Source: Streptomyces roseus
GTDB lineage: Bacteria; Actinomycetota; Actinomycetes; Streptomycetales; Streptomycetaceae
Reading direction: 5' to 3'
Assembly: GCF_001044425.1 (NCBI RefSeq)
Contig: NZ_LFML01000161.1
Span: forward strand, 51,845-115,844
Length of the DNA: 64,000 nt
Part shown: piece by piece, positions 36,593 through 45,640 of the stretch
Layout of the letters: every line of letters begins with the position of its first letter
Numbering within the stretch: the stretch's first letter is position 1
Translations under genes and position numbers: made by a program
The notes under the pieces: generated by a model
Told to the model about the DNA's origin: nothing
The model's database searches: none
Seen by the model: only the letters and a program-made list of their open reading frames with translations

Positions 36593-36937
36593 CTACGCCA
36601 CCGCCGCCGAGGTCACGGCGGTCCGCACCGGGTAGGTCCGGACCGCCGCCTCCCCGTCGTCCAGGCAGCGCCCCGACCCGAGGTCGAAGCGCTGCTTGAG
36701 CAGCGGGGAGGCCACGAAGGGCCGGCCGTCCGCGCACCCGATCAGCCCCCGCGAGAGCACGGCCGCCCCGGTGAACGGATCCCGGTTGTCGATGGCGTAC
36801 GCACTCCCCGACCGGGTGAGGAACACCGCGGCCTGGCTCCCGTCGGGGAGCAGGACCGCGACCCCCCGCCCCGGGGTCAGGGCGGACAGCTCGCACACCG
36901 TCAGCCAGCCTTCGGGCGCCAGCAGTTCCACGGTCAT
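36593..36937 (-). CDS. nirD: Nitrite reductase small subunit NirD
   Basis: 114 aa Rieske-fold subunit of assimilatory NAD(P)H-nitrite reductase. TVCELSALTPGRGVAVLL, YAIDNRDPFTGAAVLSRGLIG and SPLLKQRFDLGSGRCLDDG match NirD. As usual for NirD, the Rieske Cys/His ligands are absent. The ATG overlaps the nirB stop by four bases (ATGA) and has GGGAGG 7 bases upstream. Translationally coupled to nirB. Confidence 0.93.
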   Translation of the reverse strand: MTVELLAPEGWLTVCELSALTPGRGVAVLLPDGSQAAVFLTRSGSAYAIDNRDPFTGAAVLSRGLIGCADGRPFVASPLLKQRFDLGSGRCLDDGEAAVRTYPVRTAVTSAAVA

Positions 36938-39486
36938 CGGGTGCCTCCCACGGCCTCCAGCGGCCGGATGTCGAGAACGGCCAGGTCGGGCTTGACCTGG
37001 TCGCGTTCGGGGACGAACTTGACGGTCGGGTCCGGGGCGCCGGGCGCGTTCACGAAGGAGACGAAGCGGCGCAGCCGCTCCGGGTCCCGGAGTGTCTCGG
37101 CCCATTCGTCGCGGTAGTGCGCCACATGGTCGGCCATCAGCGCCTCCAGCTCCGCGCACAGCCCGAGCGAGTCGTACACGATCACCTCCCGCAGGTGGTC
37201 CAGGCCGCCCTCCAGCCGGTCCAGCCAGGTGGAGGTGCGCTCCAGCCGGTCCGCCGTGCGGATGTAGAACATCAGGAACCGGTCGATGAGCCGGACCAGT
37301 TCGGCGTCCGACAGGTCCTGGGCCAGCAGATCGGCATGGCGCGGGCTGGCCCCGCCGTTGCCGCCGACGTACAGGTTCCAGCCCTGCGCCGTGGCGATCA
37401 CCCCGAAGTCCTTGCTCTGCGCCTCCGCGCACTCGCGCGCGCAGCCGGAGACCGCCGACTTGAGCTTGTGCGGGGCGCGCAGGCCCCGGTAGCGCAGCTC
37501 CAGGTCGATGGCCATGCGGACCGAGTCCTGGACCCCGTACCGGCACCAGCTCCGGCCCACACAGGACTTCACCGTGCGCAGCGCCTTTCCGTACGCGTGT
37601 CCGGACTCGAATCCGGCCTCCACGAGCCGGGCCCAGATCTGCGGCAGCTGGTCCACGCCGGCCCCGAAGAGGTCGATGCGCTGACCGCCGGTGATCTTCG
37701 TGTAGAGCCCGAAGTCGCGGGCCACCTCGCCGATCACGATGAGCTTGTCGGGCGTGATCTCGCCGCCGGGGATGCGCGGGACCACCGAGTACGAGCCGTT
37801 GCGCTGGAGGTTCGCCAGGAAGTGGTCGTTGGTGTCCTGGAGGGCGGCCTGCTCCCCGTCGAGGACGTAGCCGCTCGCCCCGAGGGTCGGGGCGAGCGAG
37901 GCGATGATCGAGCCGACGGTCGGCTTGCAGACCTCGCAGCCGTTGCCGCCGCGGGCCTTCTCCCGGCCGTGGCCGTCCAGGAGCTGCTCGAACGAGGTCA
38001 GCCGGCGGGTGCGGACGATCTCGTAGAGCTCCGCCCGGGTGAAGGGGAAGCAGCCGCACAGCCCCCTGTCCGTGGCCGCGGGCAGCAGCAGGCCGATCGT
38101 CTTGACGCAACTGCCGCAACCGGTGCCCGCCTTGGTGCACCGCTTGACCTCGGGGAGGGTCGCGCAGGCGGTGATCTCCTTCTTGGTGACGTTGTGGCAG
38201 GAGCAGATCACCGCGGAGTCGGGCAGCGCCGACGGGCCGAGCGCGACGGGCGCCCCGAGGCCGGCGGGCAGGACCAGCCGGTCGGGGCTGACCGGCGGGA
38301 CGCTGCCGGTGAGCGGGCGCAGCAGGCCGTACGCTTCGGCGTCGCCGACCAGCACCCCGCCGAGGAGGACCCCGGCGGGGGAGACGACCAGCTTCTTGTA
38401 GACCCCGGAGCGGGAATCCGAGTAGACGACGTCGAGGCTGTCGGGGGCCGTGCCGTGGGCGTCGCCGAAGGAGGCCACGTCCACGCCGAGCAGTTTGAGC
38501 TTGGTGGAGAGGTCGGCCCCGGTGAACTCCTTGTCCCGGCCCAGCAGGTCCTCGGCGGCCGTCTCGGCCATCTCGTACCCGGGGCCGACCAGCCCGTACA
38601 CCCGGCCGTCGACGGCCAGCGCGCACTCGCCGATCGCGTAGACGCGCGGGTCGGACGTGCGGCAGCGGGCGTCGACGCCGATGCCGCCGCGCTCGCCGAC
38701 GGTCAGCCCCGAGGCGCGGGCGAGGTGGTCGCGGGGGCGGACCCCGGCGGAGAAGACGACGAGGTCGGCATCGACGGTGGAGCCGTCGGAGAGCCGCATG
38801 CCGGTCACGGAGCCGTCCGATCCGGTGAGCACCTCCTGGGTGCCGACCCCGGTATGGACGGTGAGCCCCATCGACTCGACGGTGCGCAGCAGGGCCGCGC
38901 CGCCGCCCTCGTCGACCTGGACGGGCATCAGGCGCGGGGCGAACTCGACGACGCGGGTGGCGAGGCCGAGACCGCTCAGCGCGCCGGCCGCCTCCAGCCC
39001 GAGGAGCCCGCCGCCGACGACCGCGCCGGAGGTGCGGGTCCTGGCGTAATCCTCGATCGCGAGCAGGTCCTCGATGGTGCGGTAGACGAAGCAGCCGGGG
39101 GCGTCCTTGCCGGGGACCGGTGGCACGAAGGGCTGGCTGCCGGTCGCGAGGACCAGCACGTCGTACGGGATCACCCGCCCGGAGCGGGAGGTGACGGTGC
39201 GGGCGTCGCGGTCGATGGACTCGGCGGGGTCGCCCAGGTGCAGCTCGATCCCGTGCTGCTCCATGAAGCCGGCCGGGGTGAGGGAGAGGTCCTCGGGGGT
39301 GCTGCCGGAGAAGTACGAGGTGAGGTGGACGCGGTCGTACGCGGGCCGGGGCTCCTCGCAGAGCACGGTGATCCGGTGCGTGGCGGTGGCCCCGCGCTCG
39401 GCGAGGGCCTCCAGGTAGCGCTGGCCGACCATGCCGTGGCCGATGAGCACGATGGCGGGGGTGGGCGTGGGCGTGGCTGCGGCCAT
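36934..39486 (-). CDS. nirB: Nitrite reductase large subunit NirB
   Basis: 850 aa. Reduces nitrite to ammonia with NAD(P)H. The N-terminal FAD/NAD(P) oxidoreductase covers residues 1-410 (VLIGHGMVGQRYLEAL, ATGSQPFVPPVPG, GGGLLGLEAAGAL). Next is a BFD-like [2Fe-2S] domain (CSCHNVTKKEI...CGSC, about 430-470). The C-terminal siroheme/[4Fe-4S] domain has CVGRSWCRYG and SGCARECAEAQ. Length is normal. The start lies 2 bases after the stop of the upstream flavoprotein gene. Confidence 0.96.
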   Translation of the reverse strand: MAAATPTPTPAIVLIGHGMVGQRYLEALAERGATATHRITVLCEEPRPAYDRVHLTSYFSGSTPEDLSLTPAGFMEQHGIELHLGDPAESIDRDARTVTSRSGRVIPYDVLVLATGSQPFVPPVPGKDAPGCFVYRTIEDLLAIEDYARTRTSGAVVGGGLLGLEAAGALSGLGLATRVVEFAPRLMPVQVDEGGGAALLRTVESMGLTVHTGVGTQEVLTGSDGSVTGMRLSDGSTVDADLVVFSAGVRPRDHLARASGLTVGERGGIGVDARCRTSDPRVYAIGECALAVDGRVYGLVGPGYEMAETAAEDLLGRDKEFTGADLSTKLKLLGVDVASFGDAHGTAPDSLDVVYSDSRSGVYKKLVVSPAGVLLGGVLVGDAEAYGLLRPLTGSVPPVSPDRLVLPAGLGAPVALGPSALPDSAVICSCHNVTKKEITACATLPEVKRCTKAGTGCGSCVKTIGLLLPAATDRGLCGCFPFTRAELYEIVRTRRLTSFEQLLDGHGREKARGGNGCEVCKPTVGSIIASLAPTLGASGYVLDGEQAALQDTNDHFLANLQRNGSYSVVPRIPGGEITPDKLIVIGEVARDFGLYTKITGGQRIDLFGAGVDQLPQIWARLVEAGFESGHAYGKALRTVKSCVGRSWCRYGVQDSVRMAIDLELRYRGLRAPHKLKSAVSGCARECAEAQSKDFGVIATAQGWNLYVGGNGGASPRHADLLAQDLSDAELVRLIDRFLMFYIRTADRLERTSTWLDRLEGGLDHLREVIVYDSLGLCAELEALMADHVAHYRDEWAETLRDPERLRRFVSFVNAPGAPDPTVKFVPERDQVKPDLAVLDIRPLEAVGGTR

Positions 39487-39488
39487 GA

Positions 39489-40802
39489 TCAGGAGCCTCC
39501 GTCGTCGGTGAGCAGGTGGGACAGGTCGGTCAGGGTCTCGGCGTCCTGCCAGCTGCGGGCGAGGGCGCCCACGGTGGAGAGTTCACCGAGCAGGACCCCG
39601 CCGACGAGGCGGTCGCCGCGCACGACGACCTTCCGGTAGGTCCGGCGGGTGGCGTCGGCGAGGCTGACCACGTCGTCGCCGGGCAGCGCGGTGGTCTCGC
39701 CGAAGACTGCGAGGTCGAGGGTGGCGGTGCCTGAGGTGGCGGTGGCGGTGCCTGAGGTGGCGGTGCCTGAGGTGGTCGTGCTTGCGGCCGGGGTGGTGAG
39801 GGTGAGGCGGGTGAGGGCGCGGGTTCCGGTGTAGCCGGGGGCGGTGGCGCCGCCCAGCTGTCGCGCCAAGGCGTCGGCCTGGTCCAGCGCCGGGCCCGCG
39901 AGGCCGTACACCCGGCCGGCGTGCTCGGCGCAGTCGCCGATGGCGTGCACCAGGGGGTCGGAGGTGCGCAGCCGGTCGTCCACGACGATCCCGGTGCGTA
40001 CGTCGAGCCCCGCGGCGAGCGCGAGACCCGTGCGCGGGCGCACGCCGCAGGCGAGTACGACGACCTCGGCATCGAGCCGGTACCCGTCGGCGAACTCGAC
40101 GCCGTCGACGCGCCGCCCGCCCGCGGGGCCGCGCGTGGTCCTCAGGCCGCGCACCCGGCACCGGGTGTGGATCTCGATGCCGAGCGCGGTCAGATGGGCG
40201 TGCAGCAGCGCCGAGGCGTCCGCATCCAGCTGGCGCTCCATCAGGCGCTCGCCCTGCTGGGCCAGCACCACCTGGGCGCCGCGCTCGGCCAGGGCGCGGG
40301 CCGCGCTGACACCGAGGAGGCCGCCGCCGATCACCACCGCGCGCACCCCGGACCGTACGGCCACCGCGGCCGACAGCGCGAGGCAGTCGTCCATGGTGCG
40401 GAACGCGTGGACCCCGTCGGGCAGTTCCCGCCCTCGCGGCTCGAACAGCCCGCGCAGCGGCGGGAGGACCGCGTTCGAGCCCGTGGCCAGGACCAGCGCG
40501 TCGTACCGCTCCGCGCTGCCGTCGTCGCAGTGGACCGTCCGGTCGGCGCGGTCGACGCGGACCGCCCGCACGCCCCGCCGCAGCGCCGGGCCGGGGTCCG
40601 GGAGGGCGGTCACCCCCGGTGCGTACCGGCCGGCCAGCACCTCAGCCAACAGGACCCGGTTGTACGGGGCGTGCCGCTCCTCGCCGAGGACGGTCACCCG
40701 CCTACCCGTGTCGGCACCCGTACCCGCGCCCAGCCGGGCGGCGAGCCGCAGGCCCGCGAGGCCTGCGCCGATCACCACCACACGCTGCTGTTCCGAGGTC
40801 AT
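39489..40802 (-). CDS. FAD-dependent NAD(P)H oxidoreductase of the nitrite reductase operon
   Basis: 437 aa, homologous to the N-terminal half of NirB. FAD motif VVVIGAGLAGLRLAARLG, LATGSNAVLPPLRG, NAD(P) motif VIGGGLLGVSAARALAERGA, and FAD-binding VHAIGDCAEHAG. There is no iron-sulfur or siroheme domain. Residues about 345-365 hold a Thr/Ser/Gly/Ala repeat encoded by a 15-bp minisatellite (39720-39780). First gene of the operon; nirB starts 2 bases after its stop. It may pass electrons to the nitrate reductase, which lacks its own reductase domain; that is inference. Confidence 0.88.
   Translation of the reverse strand: MTSEQQRVVVIGAGLAGLRLAARLGAGTGADTGRRVTVLGEERHAPYNRVLLAEVLAGRYAPGVTALPDPGPALRRGVRAVRVDRADRTVHCDDGSAERYDALVLATGSNAVLPPLRGLFEPRGRELPDGVHAFRTMDDCLALSAAVAVRSGVRAVVIGGGLLGVSAARALAERGAQVVLAQQGERLMERQLDADASALLHAHLTALGIEIHTRCRVRGLRTTRGPAGGRRVDGVEFADGYRLDAEVVVLACGVRPRTGLALAAGLDVRTGIVVDDRLRTSDPLVHAIGDCAEHAGRVYGLAGPALDQADALARQLGGATAPGYTGTRALTRLTLTTPAASTTTSGTATSGTATATSGTATLDLAVFGETTALPGDDVVSLADATRRTYRKVVVRGDRLVGGVLLGELSTVGALARSWQDAETLTDLSHLLTDDGGS
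39720..39780 (-). repeat. 15-bp in-frame minisatellite
   Basis: GGTGGCGGTGCCTGA (plus strand) at 39720, 39741 and 39756, with an inserted GGTGGC at 39735-39740 and a partial copy from 39771. It encodes TSGTA-type repeats in a surface loop. Confidence 0.85.
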
Positions 40803-40824
40803 GGGACGAGCGTCCGCGTCCGCT

Positions 40825-40851
40825 GTTTCCCCGCCGCATCGCCGCTGTTAC
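40825..40851 (-). promoter_or_regulatory. GlnR-like site upstream of the nir operon
   Basis: On the minus strand: GTAAC (40851-40847), n6, GATGC (40840-40836), n6, GAAAC (40829-40825). The 11-bp phasing matches GlnR a/b half-sites (GTnAC / GAAAC). It ends 22 bases before the first gene. Confidence 0.5.
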
Positions 40852-41035
40852 CCGGACGGAACGCGTACCTCAGCGCCCGGGTCAGGGGGCGGTGAGGCGT
40901 CCCCTCGGGTGTGGCCCGGGGACCGGTCTCCCCGTCCCGGTCCGTGCCGGCCGGCGCCCCCGGTGCCGTCCCCCGCCCCCGCCGCTCGTGGCCGTGGCCC
41001 GGCAAAGCTCAACCTTTGCGCAACTTTCAGGGGAT

Positions 41036-41075
41036 CGATGGGCCGTGCACCCATCGGCTCCATAGGGTCGTGACC
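41036..41075 (+). promoter_or_regulatory. Inverted repeat and -10 of the TSUP permease
   Basis: CGATGGG-ccgtgca-CCCATCG (41036-41056), perfect 7-bp arms, lies just upstream of TAGGGT (41063-41068), which is 7 bases before GTG 41076. A second repeat, GCAAAG-ctcaac-CTTTGC, is at 41002-41019. Candidate operators. Confidence 0.45.
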
Positions 41076-41852
41076 GTGCCTGACATATCAACGACCATGA
41101 TCATCGTGCTGTGCGTGGCCGCCGCCGCGGCCGGCTGGATCGACGCCGTGGTGGGCGGCGGCGGACTGCTGCTCCTGCCCGCCCTGCTCCTCGGCCTGCC
41201 GAACGCCCAGCCCGCCGCCGTGCTCGGCACCAACAAGGCCGTGGCCATCGTCGGCACCGCGGGCGCGGCGGTGACGTACGTGCGCAAGGCGCCGGTGGAC
41301 GTGAAGCTCGCCGTCCGGATCGGCCTCGCCGCGCTCGCCGGCTCCATGGGCGGCGCCGCGCTGGCCGGCGGGATCAGCAAGGACACCATGCGACCGCTCA
41401 TCATGGGCGTGCTCGTGGTCGTCGCGGGCATCGTGATCTTCAAGCCGGGCTTCGGCACCGCCCCCTCGGCCGCGCCCGTCAGCCGGCAGCGGGTGCTGCT
41501 CGCCATCGGGCTCGCCGGCCTCGGCATCGGATTCTACGACGGTCTCATCGGGCCCGGCACCGGCACCTTCCTGGTGCTCGCCCTGACCGCGCTGCTCCAC
41601 CTCGACCTGGTGAGGGCCTCCGCGACCGCCAAGATCGTCAACTGCTGCACGAACGCCGGGGCGCTCGCGATGTTCGCGTACCAGGGCATGGTGCTGTGGC
41701 AGCTGGCCGCGCTGATGGCGGCGTTCAACCTGGCGGGCGGCATGGTCGGAGCCCGGATGGCGCTGAAGAAGGGCAGCGGGTTCGTGCGCGGCGTGCTGCT
41801 GACGGTGGTGGGCGCACTCGTGATCAAGCTCGGTCTGGAGCAGTGGGGCTGA
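41076..41852 (+). CDS. TSUP family permease (TauE/SafE)
   Basis: 258 aa, about eight membrane segments in two homologous halves. AGWIDAVVGGGGLLLLPALLLG is the first-half signature and GFYDGLIGPGTGTFLVLALT the second. The family exports or imports sulfite, sulfonates or related anions. It is divergent from the nitrite reductase operon, so a link to nitrite or sulfite handling is possible but unproven. GTG 41076 fits the -10 spacing; GTG 41070 is the alternative. Confidence 0.88.
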   Translation: MPDISTTMIIVLCVAAAAAGWIDAVVGGGGLLLLPALLLGLPNAQPAAVLGTNKAVAIVGTAGAAVTYVRKAPVDVKLAVRIGLAALAGSMGGAALAGGISKDTMRPLIMGVLVVVAGIVIFKPGFGTAPSAAPVSRQRVLLAIGLAGLGIGFYDGLIGPGTGTFLVLALTALLHLDLVRASATAKIVNCCTNAGALAMFAYQGMVLWQLAALMAAFNLAGGMVGARMALKKGSGFVRGVLLTVVGALVIKLGLEQWG

Positions 41853-41892
41853 CCGGTCGGTGCCGGACAGCCGGACAGCCTCAGCGGACCCC

Positions 41893-42513
41893 TCAATAGG
41901 TGCCGGTGAGGTGGGCGAAGACGACCACGTTGCCCTGGTAGCCGGTGCGGGGCGAGAAACCCCCTCCGCAGGTGATGACCCGGAGCTCGGCGCGCGGTGA
42001 GGGCCCGTACACGCGGGAGTCGGGGAAGCGGTCGGCTTCGTACACCTCGACCGCGTGGACGGTGAACACGGCGGTACGCCCGTCCGCGCGCGGCACCTCG
42101 ATCGAGGCTCCGCGGTGCAGTGCGCCCAGGTGGTAGAAGACGGAGGGGCCGGTCGCGTGGTCGACGTGGCCCACGACGACGGCCGTGCCGACCGCTCCGG
42201 GGGTGGTGCCGTCCCGGTACCACCCCGCCAGGTCGCGGCGGGCGGGCGGCGGTACCTCGATGCTCCCGTCGGGGCCGAGGCCCAGCCCGGTCAGCGGCGC
42301 GTCGACCCGGATGGAGGGGATCCTGATCCGGCTCGGCGGGGATCCGGGGAGCGGGTCGATACTGCCGGGATAGTGCCCCTGTGTGCCCAGTGCGTCGGCG
42401 GGGGAGGGCAGCGGGGGTCCGATCGACTGGCTGGAGCCGCTGCCGACGAGCCAGACGCCGACGCAGGCGGCGAGCGCGACGAGTCCGCCGCGGCCGGCCT
42501 GGCCTCTGCCCAT
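41893..42513 (-). CDS. Class F sortase
   Basis: 206 aa. An N-terminal membrane anchor (LVALAACVGVWLVGSG) precedes a Pro-rich linker and the sortase barrel starting RIRIPSIRVDAPLTGLGL. The catalytic His is in VVVGHVDH, the Cys in RVITCGGG (TLxTC equivalent), and the Arg near the end in SPRTGYQGN. Class F/E-like sortases of actinobacteria are extracytoplasmic transpeptidases of poorly known substrate. AGGGGGC lies 6 bases before ATG 42513. It follows a secreted protein gene on the same strand, separated by a strong hairpin. Confidence 0.88.
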   Translation of the reverse strand: MGRGQAGRGGLVALAACVGVWLVGSGSSQSIGPPLPSPADALGTQGHYPGSIDPLPGSPPSRIRIPSIRVDAPLTGLGLGPDGSIEVPPPARRDLAGWYRDGTTPGAVGTAVVVGHVDHATGPSVFYHLGALHRGASIEVPRADGRTAVFTVHAVEVYEADRFPDSRVYGPSPRAELRVITCGGGFSPRTGYQGNVVVFAHLTGTY

Positions 42514-42603
42514 GGGTGCCCCCTGGCGGTGAGTTCCGGTCCGTGTTCCGTGTGGCGGGCCTGGCACGGCGTCTCCCCGCGCGGCGGCCCTCCGGTCGGC
42601 AGG

Positions 42604-42650
42604 CCGTCGCCCGCCCCGCGAACGGGGGGACCTCGCGGGGCGGGCGACGG
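42604..42650 (-). terminator. Hairpin between the secreted protein gene and sortase
   Basis: 17-bp perfect arms CCGTCGCCCGCCCCGCG (42604-42620) and complement (42634-42650). It should end or attenuate the upstream transcript before the sortase gene. Confidence 0.8.
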
Positions 42651-42696
42651 GGGACGGTACCGGTCGGACCGCGGCCGCAGCCGCGGTGGGCGCCCG

Positions 42697-43239
42697 TCAG
42701 CTCCGCGTGCCGCTCGCCCGGCGACGCAGGAGCCAGGTACCGCCCACGGCGGCCGCGGCCAGCACGACCGCTCCCGCCGTGATCTTGGTGGGGTCGACGG
42801 TGGTGGTCGTACCGCCACCCACCCCGGTACGGACGTGGCCCTTGGGGCCGCGTTCGGTGACGACGAGATCGCCGGTGGCGTATTTCCCGTCGGCGCAGGT
42901 CGCGCCAATGCTGTACGTGCCCGGGCGAATGCCGCGGGCGATTTGGAATTGTCCGATGACCACTTCTTTATGGGTGCCGGGGACCAGCTTGAAACGGCCA
43001 CCGCCGACCGTGGTGGCATCTCCGTCGGCGTGGCCGCCGACGCCGCAGGCGGTGGTGTTTACGGTGACACTGGCCCCGGGAACGGCGTTTTTCGGCCAGA
43101 CTTCGAGCTTCGCGAAGTCGCCGGGCGCGAAACCCGCCGTACCGAGCTCCGCGGCGGCGACCGCCCCGGCGACCGGGCCCGTGAACGCGGCGGCGGTGAG
43201 CGCGGTGGCGGTGAGCACGTGGGCGGTGCGTCGGCGCAT
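42697..43239 (-). CDS. Secreted, C-terminally membrane-anchored protein near sortase
   Basis: 180 aa. Signal peptide MRRRTAHVLTATALTAAAF with cleavage near AVAAA. A beta-rich ectodomain (about residues 30-130; LEVWPKNAVPGASVTVNTTAC, two to three Cys) follows. The C-terminus is ITAGAVVLAAAAVGGTWLLRRR, a membrane helix and basic stop-transfer tail. No LPxTG or LAxTG motif is visible in front of it (sequence there: TTTTVDPTK). AGGAG lies 5 bases before the ATG. It may be a partner or non-canonical substrate of the adjacent sortase. Confidence 0.7.
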   Translation of the reverse strand: MRRRTAHVLTATALTAAAFTGPVAGAVAAAELGTAGFAPGDFAKLEVWPKNAVPGASVTVNTTACGVGGHADGDATTVGGGRFKLVPGTHKEVVIGQFQIARGIRPGTYSIGATCADGKYATGDLVVTERGPKGHVRTGVGGGTTTTVDPTKITAGAVVLAAAAVGGTWLLRRRASGTRS

Positions 43240-43484
43240 GGAGGCTCCTGGAGACACGGGGTCGTGATCCCGAGCAAACCCGGCCCGGCCGCAACTCGCC
43301 TGCTGATGTTTCGTCAGGTCCAGCCGCACCGGTGCCGTTTCCGCAGGTCACGACCTCGAATGCGGCCATCGGGGGGAGTCGCGCCGTCCGGGTGAGGCAG
43401 GGCCGGCAGCGTGTTCCGGGCGGCGCGGACGGGCGGGACCGCGCGGACACCGCCGGGCAGTCCCGTCCCGTCCCGGCTCGCGGC

Positions 43485-44768
43485 TCACGCGGCGGGCAGT
43501 GTCACCGTCGCCGCCGCCCCCGCCGGAGCCGGGTTCGACAGCGTCACCCGCGCCCCGATCACCTGCGCCTGACCGAACGCGATCGTCAGGCCCAGCCCCG
43601 TCCCCTGCCCCCGCTCGGCCGCGCCCGTCAGGAACCGCTGCGGCCCCTCGCGCAGCAGCTTCACGGGGAAGCCCGGACCGTGGTCCCGTACCGTCACCGC
43701 GTTCCCGCAGACCGTCACCGTGACCGGCCCCACGCCATGCCGACGGGCGTTTACCAGCAGGTTCGTCAGGATCCGCTCCAGGCGCCGGACGTCGGTGCGG
43801 ACCATCTCCGGGCTGTCCGCGCCGAGCACCCGCGCCGTCACCCCCGACCGCTGCGTGATGGCCGCCACCAGCGGGCCGAGCGCGTGCGCCCCGAGCTGCG
43901 CCTCCTCCCGGCACGCATCCAGCCGCGCCACCTCCAGCAGGTCCTCGGTAAGCGCCCGCAGCGCCGCGACCCGGTCCCGCACCAGCTCCGTGGGCCGCCC
44001 CGCCGGCAGCAGCTCGGCCGCGGTGTGCAGCCCCGTCAGCGGGGTCCGCAGCTCGTGCGCCACGTCCGCCGTGAACCGCTGCTCCGCTTCCAGCCGCTGC
44101 TGGAGGCTGGCCGCCATCGTGTCGACCGCCGAGGACAGCTCGGCGACCTCGTTGCGGCTCCCCGGCACGCCGGAGCCCCCGATCCGCGCGTCCAGTTCGC
44201 CCTCGCTGATCCGGCGGGCCGTCTCGGCGGCCGTCCGCAGGTCCTTGCTCAGCCGGCTCGCCATCAGCGCGCCGCCGAGCGCCGCGAGCGTCACGACCCC
44301 GGCACCCGAGGCCGCCAGCTGCTGGTCCAGCTCGACCAGTTCGGCCTGCTCGGCGGCCAACGACCGGCGGACGGACAGCACGTGGAGCACGTGGTCCCCG
44401 CCGACCGGCCGGGCCGCCCACACCGCCGGATCCGGCCCGTCCAGGTCCAGATAGGTGGTGCGCTGACCCGCCAGGGCCGCCCGGCGCAGCGGCCCCGGCA
44501 GCTGCGGGCAGTCGATCCGCGCGTCGGCCTCGCCGACCTTGTCCTCGTCCAGCCGCCCGGTCAGCTCGTACACCTGGCGTACGCGGATCAGCTGTGCGAG
44601 CGCGCCCTCCCGGGCGCCGTCGCCCACCTGCTGCGCCCGCGCCTGGTGGATCAGTACGCCGATGGTCACGGCGACCAGCGAGCAGCCGACCGCGAGCAGG
44701 ATCGAGATCTTCCAGCGCAGGCCGAGGGCCCGCAGGAGGTGGCGGCAGCGGACCAGAGCGGGCCTCAT
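43485..44768 (-). CDS. Sensor histidine kinase
   Basis: 427 aa. One N-terminal membrane helix (ISILLAVGCSLVAVTIGVLI), an extracytoplasmic segment, a second helix (GVVTLAALGGALMAS), HAMP (RISEGELDARIG), H-box FTADVAHELRTPL, N-box LTNLLVNARRHG, and G boxes DHGPGFP and GQGTGLGLT. The ATG overlaps the stop of the lipoprotein gene (ATGA). No response regulator gene is next to it on either side, so its partner is elsewhere. It probably senses envelope conditions through the lipoprotein. Confidence 0.9.
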   Translation of the reverse strand: MRPALVRCRHLLRALGLRWKISILLAVGCSLVAVTIGVLIHQARAQQVGDGAREGALAQLIRVRQVYELTGRLDEDKVGEADARIDCPQLPGPLRRAALAGQRTTYLDLDGPDPAVWAARPVGGDHVLHVLSVRRSLAAEQAELVELDQQLAASGAGVVTLAALGGALMASRLSKDLRTAAETARRISEGELDARIGGSGVPGSRNEVAELSSAVDTMAASLQQRLEAEQRFTADVAHELRTPLTGLHTAAELLPAGRPTELVRDRVAALRALTEDLLEVARLDACREEAQLGAHALGPLVAAITQRSGVTARVLGADSPEMVRTDVRRLERILTNLLVNARRHGVGPVTVTVCGNAVTVRDHGPGFPVKLLREGPQRFLTGAAERGQGTGLGLTIAFGQAQVIGARVTLSNPAPAGAAATVTLPAA

Positions 44769-45475
44769 TCGCACACCCGGCCGTACGTGTCGGTGCGCTT
44801 CGGCTGCGGGGTGGCCAGGTCGCCGGCGCAGCCCGGCACCGACTTGCTGTAGCGCCGCTCGTCGCTGACCACCCGCATCCGCTCGCCGTCCCAGTGGTAG
44901 CGGACCGCCTGTTCGGAGCCGTCGGCGGCGGCGGTGCGCAGCAGGAGGTCGCCGCCGATCGTCTCGGCGGCCAGCCGGCGGCCGACGGTGAAGAGGATGG
45001 GGACGATCCGGTTCGCTCGGGCGGTGTAGACGGTCAGCGCGGTGCGGCCCGTCTCGGCGTCGGCCGCGACGATCAGGTCCCGGTCCCCGTCGCCGGTGAG
45101 GTCGCGGAAGACGGGCGGGCGCATCCCGACCTTGCCGGGCGCGCTGATCCAGCCCTTGTCCGCGAACGCCTTCATCTGCTGGTCGGCGCGTACGACGTCC
45201 TGCACGTTCACCGCGGGGAGCCCGCCGGGCCCCACCTCGGGCGCGTTCTCCAACGGCTGCGGCGGGAGCTCCCGGGTGCCGACCGAGGTGCCCGGCCCCG
45301 AGACGGACCGGTCGGTCCACAGCGGCCAGAGCGACTCGGGCCGCAGCTGGGCCGATACGGGCGGTGCGGGCTCGCCGGTCCCCAGCCCGCCGGGTGCGGA
45401 GCAGCCGCCGACGGCGAGCGCGCAGAGGACGGCGCACAGGAGGGCGGCGGCGAGGGGGCGGGTGGGTCGCGTCAT
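44765..45475 (-). CDS. Lipoprotein coupled to histidine kinase
   Basis: 236 aa. Lipobox AVGGC with Cys25. A central FG-GAP/VCBS-like DLTGDGDRDLIVAAD motif (calcium-binding type, about residues 130-144) is followed by a beta-rich region ending PGCAGDL...YGRVCE with two cysteines. The stop overlaps the kinase ATG, so the two are made together. The arrangement recalls cseA, the lipoprotein that tunes the CseBC cell-envelope system in Streptomyces, but here the sigma factor and response regulator are missing. Orthology is not claimed. Confidence 0.75.
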   Translation of the reverse strand: MTRPTRPLAAALLCAVLCALAVGGCSAPGGLGTGEPAPPVSAQLRPESLWPLWTDRSVSGPGTSVGTRELPPQPLENAPEVGPGGLPAVNVQDVVRADQQMKAFADKGWISAPGKVGMRPPVFRDLTGDGDRDLIVAADAETGRTALTVYTARANRIVPILFTVGRRLAAETIGGDLLLRTAAADGSEQAVRYHWDGERMRVVSDERRYSKSVPGCAGDLATPQPKRTDTYGRVCE

Positions 45476-45640
45476 GAGGAGCCAAAGGGGTTCTGAGCCG
45501 GGACGGAACGACGGTAGTCCGCGACGGTCACGGGCAACGCGAGGTTGTGTAACAGCGGTGCGTACGGTGGAGGGGCACCGGCAGAATCGGGACCAAAGTC
45601 CCGGACCGTGTGCTGTCCGGCGTATCCGAGGGAGGGCCCC

